22,095 nt of DNA, taken from the NCBI GenBank assembly GCA_024275955.1, contig JAJRYD010000018.1:1-22095 (forward strand). Direction: 5' to 3'. The DNA comes from Nitrospirota bacterium (GTDB lineage: Bacteria > Nitrospinota_A > UBA7883 > JACRGQ01). The position numbers and the translations under genes are program-made. The notes under the pieces were generated by a model. That model ran no database searches. It worked only from the letters and a program-made list of their open reading frames with translations, and was not told the origin of the DNA. Of the stretch, positions 1 through 7,625 are shown piece after piece; positions within the stretch are counted from its first letter, which is position 1, and the number at the start of each line of letters is the position of its first letter.

Positions 1-272
1 ACATGTTCGAGCAGACCGAAACAAGAGTGCTTGGCATAGTAGAAAATATGGCGGGTTATCTATGCCCCCACTGCAACCACGAATCGCACATATTTGGAAG
101 CGGCGGCGGAAAAAGAGAAGCAGACAAACGCGGAGTGCCTCTTCTGGCGCAGATACCGCTAGAGCCGACCATCACCGAACAGGGCGACAAAGGCGAGCCG
201 GTATCGCTTACAGACGGGAAGGTAGCTGGCATCTTTAAAGCGCTTGCCGAGAAGATTATAAACACCAAGTAG
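1..272 (+). CDS. Mrp/ApbC-type P-loop Fe-S carrier ATPase, 3' end only
   Basis: The reading frame is open from the window edge (codons begin at base 3) to a TAG stop, so only about the last 90 residues are present and the P-loop lies outside. The visible part has the pattern of the C-terminal half of Mrp/NBP35/ApbC proteins: a G-I-V-E-N-M-A segment, then a CPHC motif, then a glycine-rich F-G-S-G-G-G-K turn and the P-L-L-A-Q-I-P-L-E-P segment. In this family the CxxC pair bridges a labile Fe-S cluster at the dimer interface, which is handed to apo-proteins in the cytoplasm. The ATG at base 3 is an internal methionine, not a start. Assignment to the family is firm; a specific gene symbol is not warranted. 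Confidence 0.88.
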   Translation, partial: MFEQTETRVLGIVENMAGYLCPHCNHESHIFGSGGGKREADKRGVPLLAQIPLEPTITEQGDKGEPVSLTDGKVAGIFKALAEKIINTK

Positions 273-330
273 CACTCTATATTTTCGCTAGCCCTGAGAA
301 TTGACGAATGGCCAAGCGATAAGCCAAAGC

Positions 331-363
331 GACACCCGCATTGCGGGTCTGCTTCTCGCAAGC
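331..363. repeat. Short intergenic repeat with hairpin (family A, copy 1)
   Basis: This stretch contains a perfect hairpin, ACCCGC-att-GCGGGT, followed by CTGCTTCTCGCAAGC. A close copy occurs at 14651-14684 and a variant at 13598-13635. All three are outside genes. No protein reading frame accounts for it. Confidence 0.6.
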
Positions 364-468
364 GATAAACAAACTTTTCCTGAAAACTCGAAATCGCCAG
401 ATCTACCGCGAGCGGGAAATCGGTTTTGTCCAATCTCTAGGTCTTCCTTAATTGACTGCAGGCTATAC

Positions 469-927
469 CTAGTTGCCTTTTGAGGCAGTATCTTTAATTG
501 CTCGCATAGTGGCAAATTGATAACTGTTCGGCAAAACAGCCTGCAATTCAAATAACTCTTCTGCTAAATCATAAAGCTCGTTGGCCGTGACTTTTTTATC
601 AAGAACGCCTGAACGACCCGACTTTAAAATATCACTTCTTTCGTTTCCGGCATAAATCCGCCCATGTATAACTTCGTTTCTTCTTTCGAGTATGTTTTTT
701 GTATCATCTAAGAGTGCTATTAGTCCGTTTAATTCTTCACTGTGTAAAGATTCAAGCACTTTCATGCACCATTCAATTTTACGGCTTGTTGGCCATTTAC
801 GCTCTTTCTCTGCTATAGCCTTTACTAGAGAAAGACGCTCCATGACAACATCCACACTCTCCTCAACATATGCCGCATATAGCGCAACAAATCCTAGAGC
901 TTTAACAATATCGTTATCTCTTACCAT
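469..927 (-). CDS. Small all-helical HEPN-like protein
   Basis: A 152-residue predicted cytoplasmic protein with no signal peptide or membrane segment; the composition suggests it is almost entirely alpha-helical. I do not recognise a named family. Its most telling feature is an E-R-R-N-E-V-I-H-G-R segment near residues 81-90: R83-N84-x3-H88 fits the R-x4-6-H signature, usually with N after R, of HEPN-domain RNases. HEPN proteins are commonly toxin, abortive-infection or RNA-processing nucleases, but some are inactive. The ATG start has only a weak ribosome binding site. The gene stands alone, between family A repeats on one side and the family D repeat at 1001-1104 on the other. A second HEPN-like gene in a similar setting lies at 14002-14530. 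The HEPN call is inferred from the motif and helical character only. Confidence 0.6.
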   Translation of the reverse strand: MVRDNDIVKALGFVALYAAYVEESVDVVMERLSLVKAIAEKERKWPTSRKIEWCMKVLESLHSEELNGLIALLDDTKNILERRNEVIHGRIYAGNERSDILKSGRSGVLDKKVTANELYDLAEELFELQAVLPNSYQFATMRAIKDTASKGN

Positions 928-1000
928 ATTTCATGCCTAACATTAAAAGGTACACTGCCCACGCCGTTATCGTGGCGCTTGCGCAAGAGAGGCGAGTAAT

Positions 1001-1104
1001 GCAAGGAGAACGAGCAAAAAGCGAGGAAGTGCAGGTAAGCCTGCATGACCGGCCTTTTTGCGATGTTCGACGAAGCAGGACGAAGCCTATCTGAAGCAAG
1101 CAGG
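1001..1104. repeat. Repeat abutting the 3' end of the cysteine desulfurase gene (family D, copy 1)
   Basis: The segment shares several blocks with 14869-14998: a GAGCAAAAAGCGA block, a hairpin followed by TGACC, and a GAAGC-Y-TATC-Y-GAAGCAA block at the end next to a minus-strand gene stop. The hairpin here is TGCAGG-taag-CCTGCA (1030-1045); in the other copies it is CGCAG...CTGCG, a paired T-A to C-G change that keeps the stem. A perfect 10-bp palindrome, CTTGCGCAAG, lies just outside at 978-987. There is no supported gene between 928 and 1104. Confidence 0.55.
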
Positions 1105-2325
1105 CTAGTGGCCTGTTTCGCAGCCTAGTTCTGATAGCGGTATCGGCCCGTTCTCGCCCCATAGCGGAGAGATGTCGCGCGCCATCTGCACTATATTAGG
1201 GAGCCACTGCATTACATAATCGACATCTTCCATAGTGTTGTACCGACTAAACGAAAACCGGAGAGAGCCATGTATAAGCTCTGCCGGTATTCCCATAGCG
1301 GTAAGGACGTGGGACGGATCTAGCGAACCTGATGAACAGGCCGAACCTGTCGATATAGCTATGCCGTGCATATCGCACTGTATCAGCAATGTTTCGCCTT
1401 CGACGCATTCCATTGTGACGTTAAGAGTGTTTGGGAGCCGTTTTTCGGGGTGGCCGTTTAGGTGCGTATGCGGTATCTCGGCAGAGATTCTTCTTTGAAG
1501 TTCGTCCCGCAGACCTGCGGTATACATAGAGTGTTTGCCCATCTCTTTTTTATCGAGTTCGCACGCTTTTCCAAAGCCTATTATCGCCGGTACATTTTCA
1601 GTGCCGGCTCTAAACCCTCGTTCGTGGTGTCCGCCGCTGATAAGGCTATGCAGTTTTGTCCCTTTTCTTACATATAGCGCGCCTACCCCTTTTGGCCCAT
1701 GAAGCTTGTGCGAAGATATAGAAAGAAGGTCTACACCGATATCTTTAACATCAACAGGTATTTTGCCTACCGTCTGCACCGCATCGGTATGCATAAGTAT
1801 GCCGTGTTCTTTTACCTTGCTGGTTATCTATTTTATCTGCTGAATCGTGCCTACTTCGTTGTTGCCGTGCATTATCGAAACCACCGCCGTTTTATCGTCG
1901 AGTGTTTCTACAAGCTCGTCAATATTAATGAGCGCAGTTTTGTCTACCCCTATTACTTTTTGCCGGTAGCCGTTTTTGGAGAGGTATTTTACCGTGCTAA
2001 GCACCGCCGGATGCTCGACAGCGCTGGTGACGACTTTCCATTTGCCGTCGTTTGGATGGTTCCAAGCCGCCCCTTTGATAGCGGCGTTATCCGACTCGCT
2101 TCCGCCCGATGTAAAAACTATTTCCGACGGGTCGGCCCCTATGAGGCTTGCTACGCTTTCTCTCGCCTTTTCCATGTCGGCTTTTGCCAAACGGCCGAAC
2201 CAATGCCCGCTGGAGGGATTGCCGTAGCTCTCTTTAAGGTACGGTAGCATCGCATCCAGCACTTCAGGGGCGATAGGCGTGGTCGCGTTGCTATCCAGAT
2301 AAACTCTTCTTTTTTCGTCTGCCAT
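1105..2325 (-). pseudogene. NifS/IscS-type cysteine desulfurase interrupted by an in-frame amber codon
   Basis: A PLP-dependent cysteine desulfurase, which takes sulfur from cysteine as a persulfide for Fe-S clusters or tRNA thiolation. The N-terminal part (start ATG at 2325, preceded by AGGAG) has Y-L-D-S-N-A-T-T-P, the S-G-G-S-E-S-D-N segment and the E-H-P-A histidine. The C-terminal part has H-T-D-A-V-Q, the PLP lysine in S-S-H-K-L-H-G-P and the catalytic cysteine in G-S-A-C-S-S-G-S. The two parts are in the same frame and separated by one TAG at 1828-1830, after G-T-I-Q-Q-I-K. Homologues usually have glutamate or a similar residue there, so a GAG to TAG change would explain it. Everything else looks intact, at about 406 codons. 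The C-terminal ATG at 1792-1794 would give a fragment lacking the N-terminal fold. TAG also ends several neighbouring genes, so it is a normal stop here. Options are a recent nonsense mutation, a sequence error, or readthrough. Confidence 0.85.
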
Positions 2326-2340
2326 TGCCTTTTCTCCTAT

Positions 2341-3369
2341 CTATATCCGCATCGTCTCTATCTGCTCTTCGGGAAGAGGAAGTACGGTAAGTTTTGTCGA
2401 AGCTTTCAAGCCGACCTTTGTAAATTCAAGCTCTACTTCGGCATCTTTGGGCGCGCTAGCGTAACGGGCGGTAATGCGGGCCGCTATCTCGTTCGCGCCG
2501 TTCTCCGGCTTGCCGCTGAGGATTACAAACGGGCCGGGGTAATTTATAACATTTATAACGGTATCAGATTCGACAGCCATCTTGGAGAGTTTTTCATTTT
2601 CCGCTTCGTTTCTGCCGACTATAACCTTGCAGTCGTCATTAATTCTAAAATGCCTTCCCATCCGCAAAAGCCTAGCTTCTTTTACCTTAGTTGTGTCGGT
2701 ATGGCTAAAGAGGTCTTTCATTTTCGCGGCGAATGTCATATCTGTAAGAAGACAACCGCCGGAAGAGCAGAGCATCTCCTCTTTTATTCCTAGTTCGCGC
2801 CCTATTTTTATCTGCGGCTTGCGGGACCGCCCGGAGATAGCAAGCATCTCTTTACGGTCTATCCAGCCTTTTTCTTCCGGTATGGTAGGCGGCAGTATGG
2901 AGGCCGAAAGCGGCCTTACTATAAGCCCTTCCAGCCCTGCTTCCTTTTCTATCTTCAGCATTTTATCGCGCATCTGCGACATAGGCCTTTGGGAAAGCAC
3001 CTCTCCGGTGAAGATAAATTTGGCGCCAAGATCATCCATAACCTTTTTGGTTTGGGTAAACATAAGTATCCGGCAATCGACGCATGGGTTCATCCCGCTA
3101 CCATAGCCATGTTTGGGGGCGCGAAGCATCGTCAGATATTCATCGCCCATAAATACGGTTTTTATCTCTACATCGCACTCTTTCGCTATCATATGCGCGG
3201 CGCTTTTACAGCCGTCGCTTTTTTTCGTGCAGTTGCAAAAGGGGCTCATAAAGTTGAGTACTATCACCCTATAGCCAAGTTTTAGCATCAGCTTTACCGC
3301 TATATGGCTGTCCAGCCCTCCAGAGAGAAGGCCAAGCGCTATAAAACCTTTTCTTTCTATTTTGCCCAT
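2341..3369 (-). CDS. PP-loop ATPase, ThiI/MnmA-like tRNA thiolation protein with NFACT-R-like C-terminus
   Basis: A 342-residue cytoplasmic protein. The PP-loop S-G-G-L-D-S-H near residues 16-22 is the ATP-pyrophosphatase motif used to adenylate a base before sulfur transfer. Cysteine pairs follow: C-N-C with a further cysteine nearby, then N-P-C-V-D-C around residue 95, and C-S-S-G-G-C around residue 202, which could carry persulfide or bind metal. The last 120 residues contain an H-F-R-I-N-D-D...V-I-V-G-R-N-E-A-E-N-E-K-L segment resembling the RNA-binding NFACT-R region found at the C-terminus of some PP-loop proteins. It starts 1 nt after the surA stop and ends 15 nt before the cysteine desulfurase, so sulfur delivery from that enzyme is the obvious model. 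The modified base (s4U8, s2U34 or another) cannot be told from sequence. Confidence 0.75.
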   Translation of the reverse strand: MGKIERKGFIALGLLSGGLDSHIAVKLMLKLGYRVIVLNFMSPFCNCTKKSDGCKSAAHMIAKECDVEIKTVFMGDEYLTMLRAPKHGYGSGMNPCVDCRILMFTQTKKVMDDLGAKFIFTGEVLSQRPMSQMRDKMLKIEKEAGLEGLIVRPLSASILPPTIPEEKGWIDRKEMLAISGRSRKPQIKIGRELGIKEEMLCSSGGCLLTDMTFAAKMKDLFSHTDTTKVKEARLLRMGRHFRINDDCKVIVGRNEAENEKLSKMAVESDTVINVINYPGPFVILSGKPENGANEIAARITARYASAPKDAEVELEFTKVGLKASTKLTVLPLPEEQIETMRI

Positions 3370-3370
3370 T

Positions 3371-4357
3371 CTAGTTTGCTCCTGTTTTTATATCGATGAA
3401 CGCCTTTTTCTTGATTCTGGCAAGCCAGTCGTCCCGCACTTCACTAATAAGGTTCCTATACATCTTGTTTTGCACTTTCTTTTTTATATCCTCGTAAGGA
3501 GGCAGGTAAGAATCTGTTTTCTTTTCTACCAGTATAAGATGATACCCAAACCTAGTGCGTACCGGCTCGCTTAGAACATCTATCCCAAGAGAAAAAGCTA
3601 CCTTTTCGAAAGGTGCTACCATCTGCCCCGGAGTGACAACGCCTAAATCCCCTCCGTCTTTACCTGACGGACCTTGAGAATATCTTTTTGCCGCTTCTGA
3701 GAATGGCAACCCTTTTTCTATCTCTTGGCGGATTTCCAGAAGCCGGTTAAGCTTCCGGCTATCTTCTTCTTGAGACACACCTTTAGCAACCTGAATAAGT
3801 ATATGCCTGGCCCGCACCGTTACCGGAGTGTGGAAAAGTTTTTTGTTTTCGTTGTAATAATCTTCCATAGACTCCGGCGCTATCTGCACCTGCGACCTTA
3901 CTTCCCGCGACAAAACCTTCTGCGCAAGCTTCTGCTCTTCCAGCATTTTACGATAACGCTCCATCGTAAGGCCCTGCCGGCCTACCGTCTGCTCAAATTC
4001 CTTTTGACCAAGATTCATACGAAGACGGGAGGCATTCATCATTTCATCTATTTCCCTTCCCGTCACCTTAATCTCTTTTTCTTTGGCAAACTGGATTATC
4101 AGCTTTTCGTCAATCATTTCGTTTAGAACCTTATCCGCCGCTTCTTTATCGCTCACATTCAACAGGCGACCGGAAGTTTTCATCTGAAAAACCCTTTCAC
4201 TCACCTCGCTTTGCAGGATTATCTCTCCGTTAACTTCTGCCGCGATACGATCCAGCACTTCGGAAACCGAAGTAGATGGAAAAGCGAGAATCAGAGCTGA
4301 CGCAACCGCTGCGAGTATATGACTATTTTCGCGCTTTCCCTTTTTTCTTTCATCCAT
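3371..4357 (-). CDS. SurA-like periplasmic chaperone / parvulin peptidyl-prolyl isomerase
   Basis: A 328-residue protein with a basic N-terminus followed by a hydrophobic stretch (about residues 13-33), a signal peptide for export to the periplasm. The mature part begins L-D-R-I-A-A-E-V-N-G-E-I-I, typical of the SurA N-terminal chaperone domain, with its helices extending to about residue 165. A parvulin domain follows from about 180 to 280: A-R-H-I-L-I, F-S-E-A-A-K-R-Y-S, G-G-D-L-G and F-G-Y-H-L-I are the family landmarks. The single parvulin domain makes it shorter than E. coli SurA. Its 5' end overlaps the prsA-like gene by 67 nt in another frame; no later start would keep the signal peptide. 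Role: folding of outer-membrane proteins, inferred from the family. Confidence 0.85.
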   Translation of the reverse strand: MDERKKGKRENSHILAAVASALILAFPSTSVSEVLDRIAAEVNGEIILQSEVSERVFQMKTSGRLLNVSDKEAADKVLNEMIDEKLIIQFAKEKEIKVTGREIDEMMNASRLRMNLGQKEFEQTVGRQGLTMERYRKMLEEQKLAQKVLSREVRSQVQIAPESMEDYYNENKKLFHTPVTVRARHILIQVAKGVSQEEDSRKLNRLLEIRQEIEKGLPFSEAAKRYSQGPSGKDGGDLGVVTPGQMVAPFEKVAFSLGIDVLSEPVRTRFGYHLILVEKKTDSYLPPYEDIKKKVQNKMYRNLISEVRDDWLARIKKKAFIDIKTGAN

Positions 4358-5238
4358 TCCTTAAATTTCCGCTCCAAAAGTTCGTTGAACATTTTATTAT
4401 AAATAATCTCTCTCGCCTCCGGGTATTTCATAGCCCTTGGCTTGAATTTTTCCGTTATCTTGAAGATGTGGAACCCGTAGGGAGATTCGACAACTTTACT
4501 TATCTCCCCGATTTTAAGCTCAAAAAGAACATTGTCAAACTCCAGAGGCATTTCTCCTTTTGAAAACATCCCCAAATCACCGCCGCTCGCGGCGTCGGGG
4601 CTTATCGAATACTTTCTGGCCATCTTGCCGAAATCGTCTCCGAATTCGATATTGTTTCTTATCTCATTAGCTTCAGAAAGGCTCTGCACCACAATATGGT
4701 AGCCGTGAACCCTTTTTTTCACATGGAACTTATCTTTATTTTTCGCAAAATACTCCTTTACCTCCTCTTCAGGCACTTCCACAAGAGGAGCAACTTGTGC
4801 CCTTACAAGTTGTTGTATCATCATATTGTCGCGCAAGCCGCCTCTCCACTCTTTAAGGCTGATTCCGCTTTTCTCCAACGCGAGCTGTAGGCCTGCCGAT
4901 GAAAAACCTTTTAGCAAATCATCGGTCACAGCCCTTTGCGAACTGGCCGACACCTCCAGCCCAGCCTTTCTCGCTTCGTCCTTAAGCAGTGCGGTATCTA
5001 TAATCTTTGCGAGAATTCTTTCCTTTAATTCAATCTCAAGTTGCTTGTTCTTCGGCTCGGCAATTTTCATCCTGCTTCTTATCTCCCTATATTTTTCGAG
5101 AAAAAAATCACCCTTTATCTGATTGCCATTCACCTCCGCCACTACGATTTGGGAAGGATGGCTGGAAGATACCCCTTTTTCGCAGGCTGTAAGACCTAGC
5201 AAAACCATAGGGACGAGACAAAATAATATCTTTTTCAT
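4291..5238 (-). CDS. PrsA/PpiD-like lipoprotein peptidyl-prolyl isomerase
   Basis: I start the gene at the ATG giving M-K-K-I-L-F-C-L-V-P, because this places a classic lipoprotein signal at the N-terminus with lipobox L-T-A-C; an upstream in-frame start would add 14 residues before it. The mature protein begins as a SurA_N-type chaperone domain (V-V-A-E-V-N-G-N-Q-I) and carries a parvulin domain at about residues 180-280, with H-G-Y-H-I-V, F-G-K-M-A-R-K-Y-S, G-G-D-L-G-M-F and Y-G-F-H-I-F. It is the first gene of a minus-strand operon and is the paralogue of the next gene, so the two probably act on exported proteins, one membrane-anchored and one soluble. The Shine-Dalgarno sequence is weak. 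Confidence 0.82.
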   Translation of the reverse strand: MKKILFCLVPMVLLGLTACEKGVSSSHPSQIVVAEVNGNQIKGDFFLEKYREIRSRMKIAEPKNKQLEIELKERILAKIIDTALLKDEARKAGLEVSASSQRAVTDDLLKGFSSAGLQLALEKSGISLKEWRGGLRDNMMIQQLVRAQVAPLVEVPEEEVKEYFAKNKDKFHVKKRVHGYHIVVQSLSEANEIRNNIEFGDDFGKMARKYSISPDAASGGDLGMFSKGEMPLEFDNVLFELKIGEISKVVESPYGFHIFKITEKFKPRAMKYPEAREIIYNKMFNELLERKFKEWMKEKRESAKIVIYSQRLRQL

Positions 5239-5778
5239 AGGAGCATAAGAGTCTAACCCAAATTCCCAAAAACCACCCACTCCTTCTTTTTTTGGAGGGG
5301 AGAAAGCTTTAGCATTACGGTTTGAGGGGCAAATTTATAACTAGCATTGAATTTAGTGCACTTTTGGAAAACATTAGCGTTTTGCTATCTGCCTGCTTTA
5401 ACCTGTTTTCATTGAAAATAGACGACACAACGCTGAGGGAAGCTTGAAAGCAGATAACCGCGTCCTTTGCGCGAAGCAACAGGGGTAAATGCAAATAAGA
5501 CTCCACTTTTAGTAAAAACAGACTTGCAAGAAAAGGGTACCGTTCCCTTTTTAGGATAATAAGGTAATAAATATAAATAAACGCAATAATTATTCTAAAT
5601 TGTTTATCCCTGCGCTGTACAGGTTAACGGGTAGGCATAATACCTTAAATTTAGCCGGCTAAACTATCAACGCTAACGTGGGAATCTCTCCCTTTTACTG
5701 TTCAAACTGCTTCTCAAAAGATATAATCTGGAACTCTAAACAGCTTGGCTTTAATAATTTTAGACCTTTGGAGGGGCG
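5239..5778. other. Divergent intergenic region, no gene supported
   Basis: This 540-bp region lies between the minus-strand foldase operon and the plus-strand ferredoxin gene and must hold promoters for both. It is AT-rich, especially 5550-5600. An AT-rich hairpin, AAAAGGG-loop-CCCTTTT (5531-5551), could terminate transcription in either direction. A short minus-strand open frame at 5315-5506 has no homology-like features and I do not accept it as a gene. Confidence 0.5.
5699..5727 (+). promoter_or_regulatory. Candidate promoter of the ferredoxin-dgt unit
   Basis: A perfect -10 hexamer TATAAT (5722-5727) lies about 50 nt before the start of the ferredoxin gene. The best -35 at 17-nt spacing is a weak TGTTCA (5699-5704). 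Confidence 0.4.
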
Positions 5779-6102
5779 ATGCCGAAACCAAAAGTACACT
5801 TTCTAGTATGCAGTAACCAGAGACCGCCGGGACACCCAAGAGGAAGCTGTGCCGAACACAACGCCGGAGAAACGGCAAACGTTTTTGGACAGATGCTTCA
5901 AGATTCGCAAAAGTTCGACACCGTTAAGGTAAGCATGACATCATGTCTTGGGCCATGTAGCCTTGGGCCTGTCGTTGTCGCCTACCCCGACAACGCATGG
6001 TACGGACAGGTAGATGCCGATAAGGCGAAAAAGATATGGGAAAGCCATGTAGACGAAGGTAAGCCTGCTTCCAGCCTTGAAATACCAGAGGGATCGTTTT
6101 AA
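5779..6102 (+). CDS. Thioredoxin-like [2Fe-2S] ferredoxin
   Basis: A 107-residue soluble protein. Its four conserved cysteines, C11, C24, C56 and C60, are spaced C-x12-C...C-x3-C, the pattern of thioredoxin-fold [2Fe-2S] ferredoxins (Aquifex Fd1/Shethna type, related to NuoE). Landmarks are F-L-V-C-S-N-Q-R-P-P-G-H-P at the N-terminus and S-C-L-G-P-C-S-L-G-P near residue 60, followed by a P-D-N-A-W-Y-G strand. It is a one-electron carrier; a partner cannot be named from the context. The start ATG has a strong GGAGGGG ribosome binding site 2-3 nt upstream. The dGTPase-family gene follows after 3 nt, suggesting co-transcription without an obvious functional link. Confidence 0.87.
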   Translation: MPKPKVHFLVCSNQRPPGHPRGSCAEHNAGETANVFGQMLQDSQKFDTVKVSMTSCLGPCSLGPVVVAYPDNAWYGQVDADKAKKIWESHVDEGKPASSLEIPEGSF

Positions 6103-6105
6103 AAA

Positions 6106-7275
6106 GTGGTTTTAGCTTCCGCAACAGATAGCGAAAAACATCTTGAGCCGTGGGCGGCTAAGAGGAGTAATAGCCTTGGCCGCGCCCACAAAGAGGAAGA
6201 ACATTCCTACCGCCTCCCTTTTCAGCGCGACCGCGACAGAATAATCCACTCTGCCGCATTCCGCAGGCTCGAAAGCAAAACGCAGGTTTACACCCACCTA
6301 TACCAAGAGGGCGATGCCTACCGGAAAAGGCTTACACACTCTCTAGAGGTGGCCGGCATAGGGAGAAACGTAGCAAGAACTCTTGGAATAAATGAAGACC
6401 TAGCAGAAACCATAGCACTTGCCCACGACTTGGGCCATGCCCCGTTTGGTCATAGGGGGCAAGACATACTGGACGACCTGATGAGAGACTACGGCGGGTT
6501 CGACCACAACACGCAGGCATTAAGAATAGTTTCACTTATAGAACACAAGTACCCAGAGTTTTATGGCCTGAACCTTACATACGAAGTGCGGGAAGCGCTT
6601 GCAAAAAAAGGAAAAAAACAGGAAGAGACGTTAAAAAACGAATTTAAACAACACCCTAACCCTACACTGGAAGCACAGGTAATAGACCTTGCCGATCCTA
6701 TAGCCTACAGCACGCACGACCTAGATGACGGAATGGAAGCAGGAACGATAACCAGTGAAATGCTGGAGGAATGCGATTTCTGGAAAGAAGGGGTAGATGA
6801 AATTAGAAAAACTAAAGGAAAACTCTCCGGCAAGATTCTAAGATCACAGGTTGTGCGGTACATAATCAACAGCCAAGTTACCGACCTTATAGGAAACACA
6901 AGAAAAAAACTAGACGAGCTTTCTCTCAAAAGTATAGAAGAACTGAGAAACCACCCATATAGGCTGGCTGTTTTCAGCCCTGAGATGGAGAAAAAACATA
7001 AAGCGCTAAAAAGCTTTCTTCGAGTGAACATGTACGAACATTCGCGTGTCAGGAGGATGGAGTACAAGGCGAGAAAAGTTCTAAGAGGACTGTTTGAAGC
7101 TTTTCTCGACGACCCCGCGCTTTTCCCAGCGCCGGTACAAAAATATTTTCAAATAGAAAAGGAAAAAGGGCTGGAAAAAAGAATCGTCTGCGATTATATA
7201 GCAGGCATGACCGATAGATTCGCGCTGGAGGAGTACAACGATATATTCGAACCTACCTCCAAAGTTAAAAGATAA
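6106..7275 (+). CDS. dgt: dGTPase-family HD-domain dNTP triphosphohydrolase
   Basis: A 389-residue cytoplasmic enzyme of the Dgt/SAMHD1 class, which hydrolyses dNTPs (typically dGTP) to nucleoside and triphosphate. The N-terminal R-D-R-D-R-I-I-H-S-A-A-F-R-R-L motif is diagnostic. The HD metal site is clear: H78 in R-L-T-H-S-L-E-V, H107-D108 in A-H-D-L-G-H, with H111 and H116. Further on, the D-L-A-D-P-I-A-Y-S-T-H-D-L-D-D segment supplies the last metal aspartate and the conserved tail of the site. The length is that of the shorter 'dGTPase-like' bacterial group, not the roughly 500-residue E. coli Dgt. The start is GTG, 3 nt after the ferredoxin stop, with a GAGGGAT element upstream. A strong terminator follows. 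Confidence 0.88.
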   Translation: MVLASATDSEKHLEPWAAKRSNSLGRAHKEEEHSYRLPFQRDRDRIIHSAAFRRLESKTQVYTHLYQEGDAYRKRLTHSLEVAGIGRNVARTLGINEDLAETIALAHDLGHAPFGHRGQDILDDLMRDYGGFDHNTQALRIVSLIEHKYPEFYGLNLTYEVREALAKKGKKQEETLKNEFKQHPNPTLEAQVIDLADPIAYSTHDLDDGMEAGTITSEMLEECDFWKEGVDEIRKTKGKLSGKILRSQVVRYIINSQVTDLIGNTRKKLDELSLKSIEELRNHPYRLAVFSPEMEKKHKALKSFLRVNMYEHSRVRRMEYKARKVLRGLFEAFLDDPALFPAPVQKYFQIEKEKGLEKRIVCDYIAGMTDRFALEEYNDIFEPTSKVKR

Positions 7276-7296
7276 TCGGGCAGGTAACAAGCCCAA

Positions 7297-7336
7297 GCGT
7301 TACTGCCAAGCACTCTTACAGGCGGTAACGCTTTTT
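7297..7336 (+). terminator. Rho-independent terminator after dgt
   Basis: An 11-bp stem, GCGTTACTGCC with GGCGGTAACGC (one G-U pair), a 13-nt loop and a TTTTT run directly after it, 21 nt past the dgt stop. It ends the ferredoxin-dgt transcript. Confidence 0.85.
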
Positions 7337-7398
7337 AGATAACAACAGTTTGGTACCGCTTTTAACCTGCTGGCCGACGCAGGGGGTTCATCCGTGAT

Positions 7399-7496
7399 GG
7401 GACTATTGCCAAACTAGATAAGCTTGATTTTGTTTAAAATTACCAACCACTAAAACATCTATTTTGAAGAGCTTGAGAGATTGCTCTTTCTTTAAA
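7399..7496 (-). repeat. Partial, inverted copy of the 129-bp MITE-like element
   Basis: Begins GGGACTATTGCC and reads as the reverse complement of the right part of the full element that follows directly (shared blocks include GATAAG, AAATTACCAAC and CTAAA). About 30 bp of the far end is missing. With the next copy it makes a 227-bp imperfect palindrome. Confidence 0.65.
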
Positions 7497-7625
7497 GGGA
7501 CTGTTTCCAAAAGAGTTTTTTGAGCAGTTTAAGGAAAAGTTTATTTTCTAACTTCTTTAAAACAGCGCCTTTAGCAGTTGGTAATTTGTAGAAAAATTAA
7601 ACTTATCTCATTCGGCAACTGCCCC
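7497..7625 (+). mobile_element. 129-bp MITE-like element, copy 1
   Basis: It runs from GGGACTGTTTCC to GGCAACTGCCCC and has the same length as the copy at 13689-13817, with clear similarity along its whole length (for example CATTCGGCAAC and TTCTAACTTC shared blocks). The ends are imperfect inverted repeats. There is no ORF or transposase, so any movement would be in trans. No target duplication is seen around this copy. Confidence 0.7.

Noticed and set aside
1828-1830. Pyrrolysine or genome-wide TAG recoding as an explanation for the amber codon
   Set aside because: Several neighbouring genes end naturally in TAG, and a cysteine desulfurase is not a known pyrrolysine protein.
1462-2247. Plus-strand open frames opposite the cysteine desulfurase
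   Set aside because: Shadows of a well-supported gene on the other strand; no domain features.
5315-5506. Minus-strand open frame of 63 codons in the divergent intergenic region
   Set aside because: No ribosome site, no recognisable domain, and it lies where promoters for the flanking genes must be.
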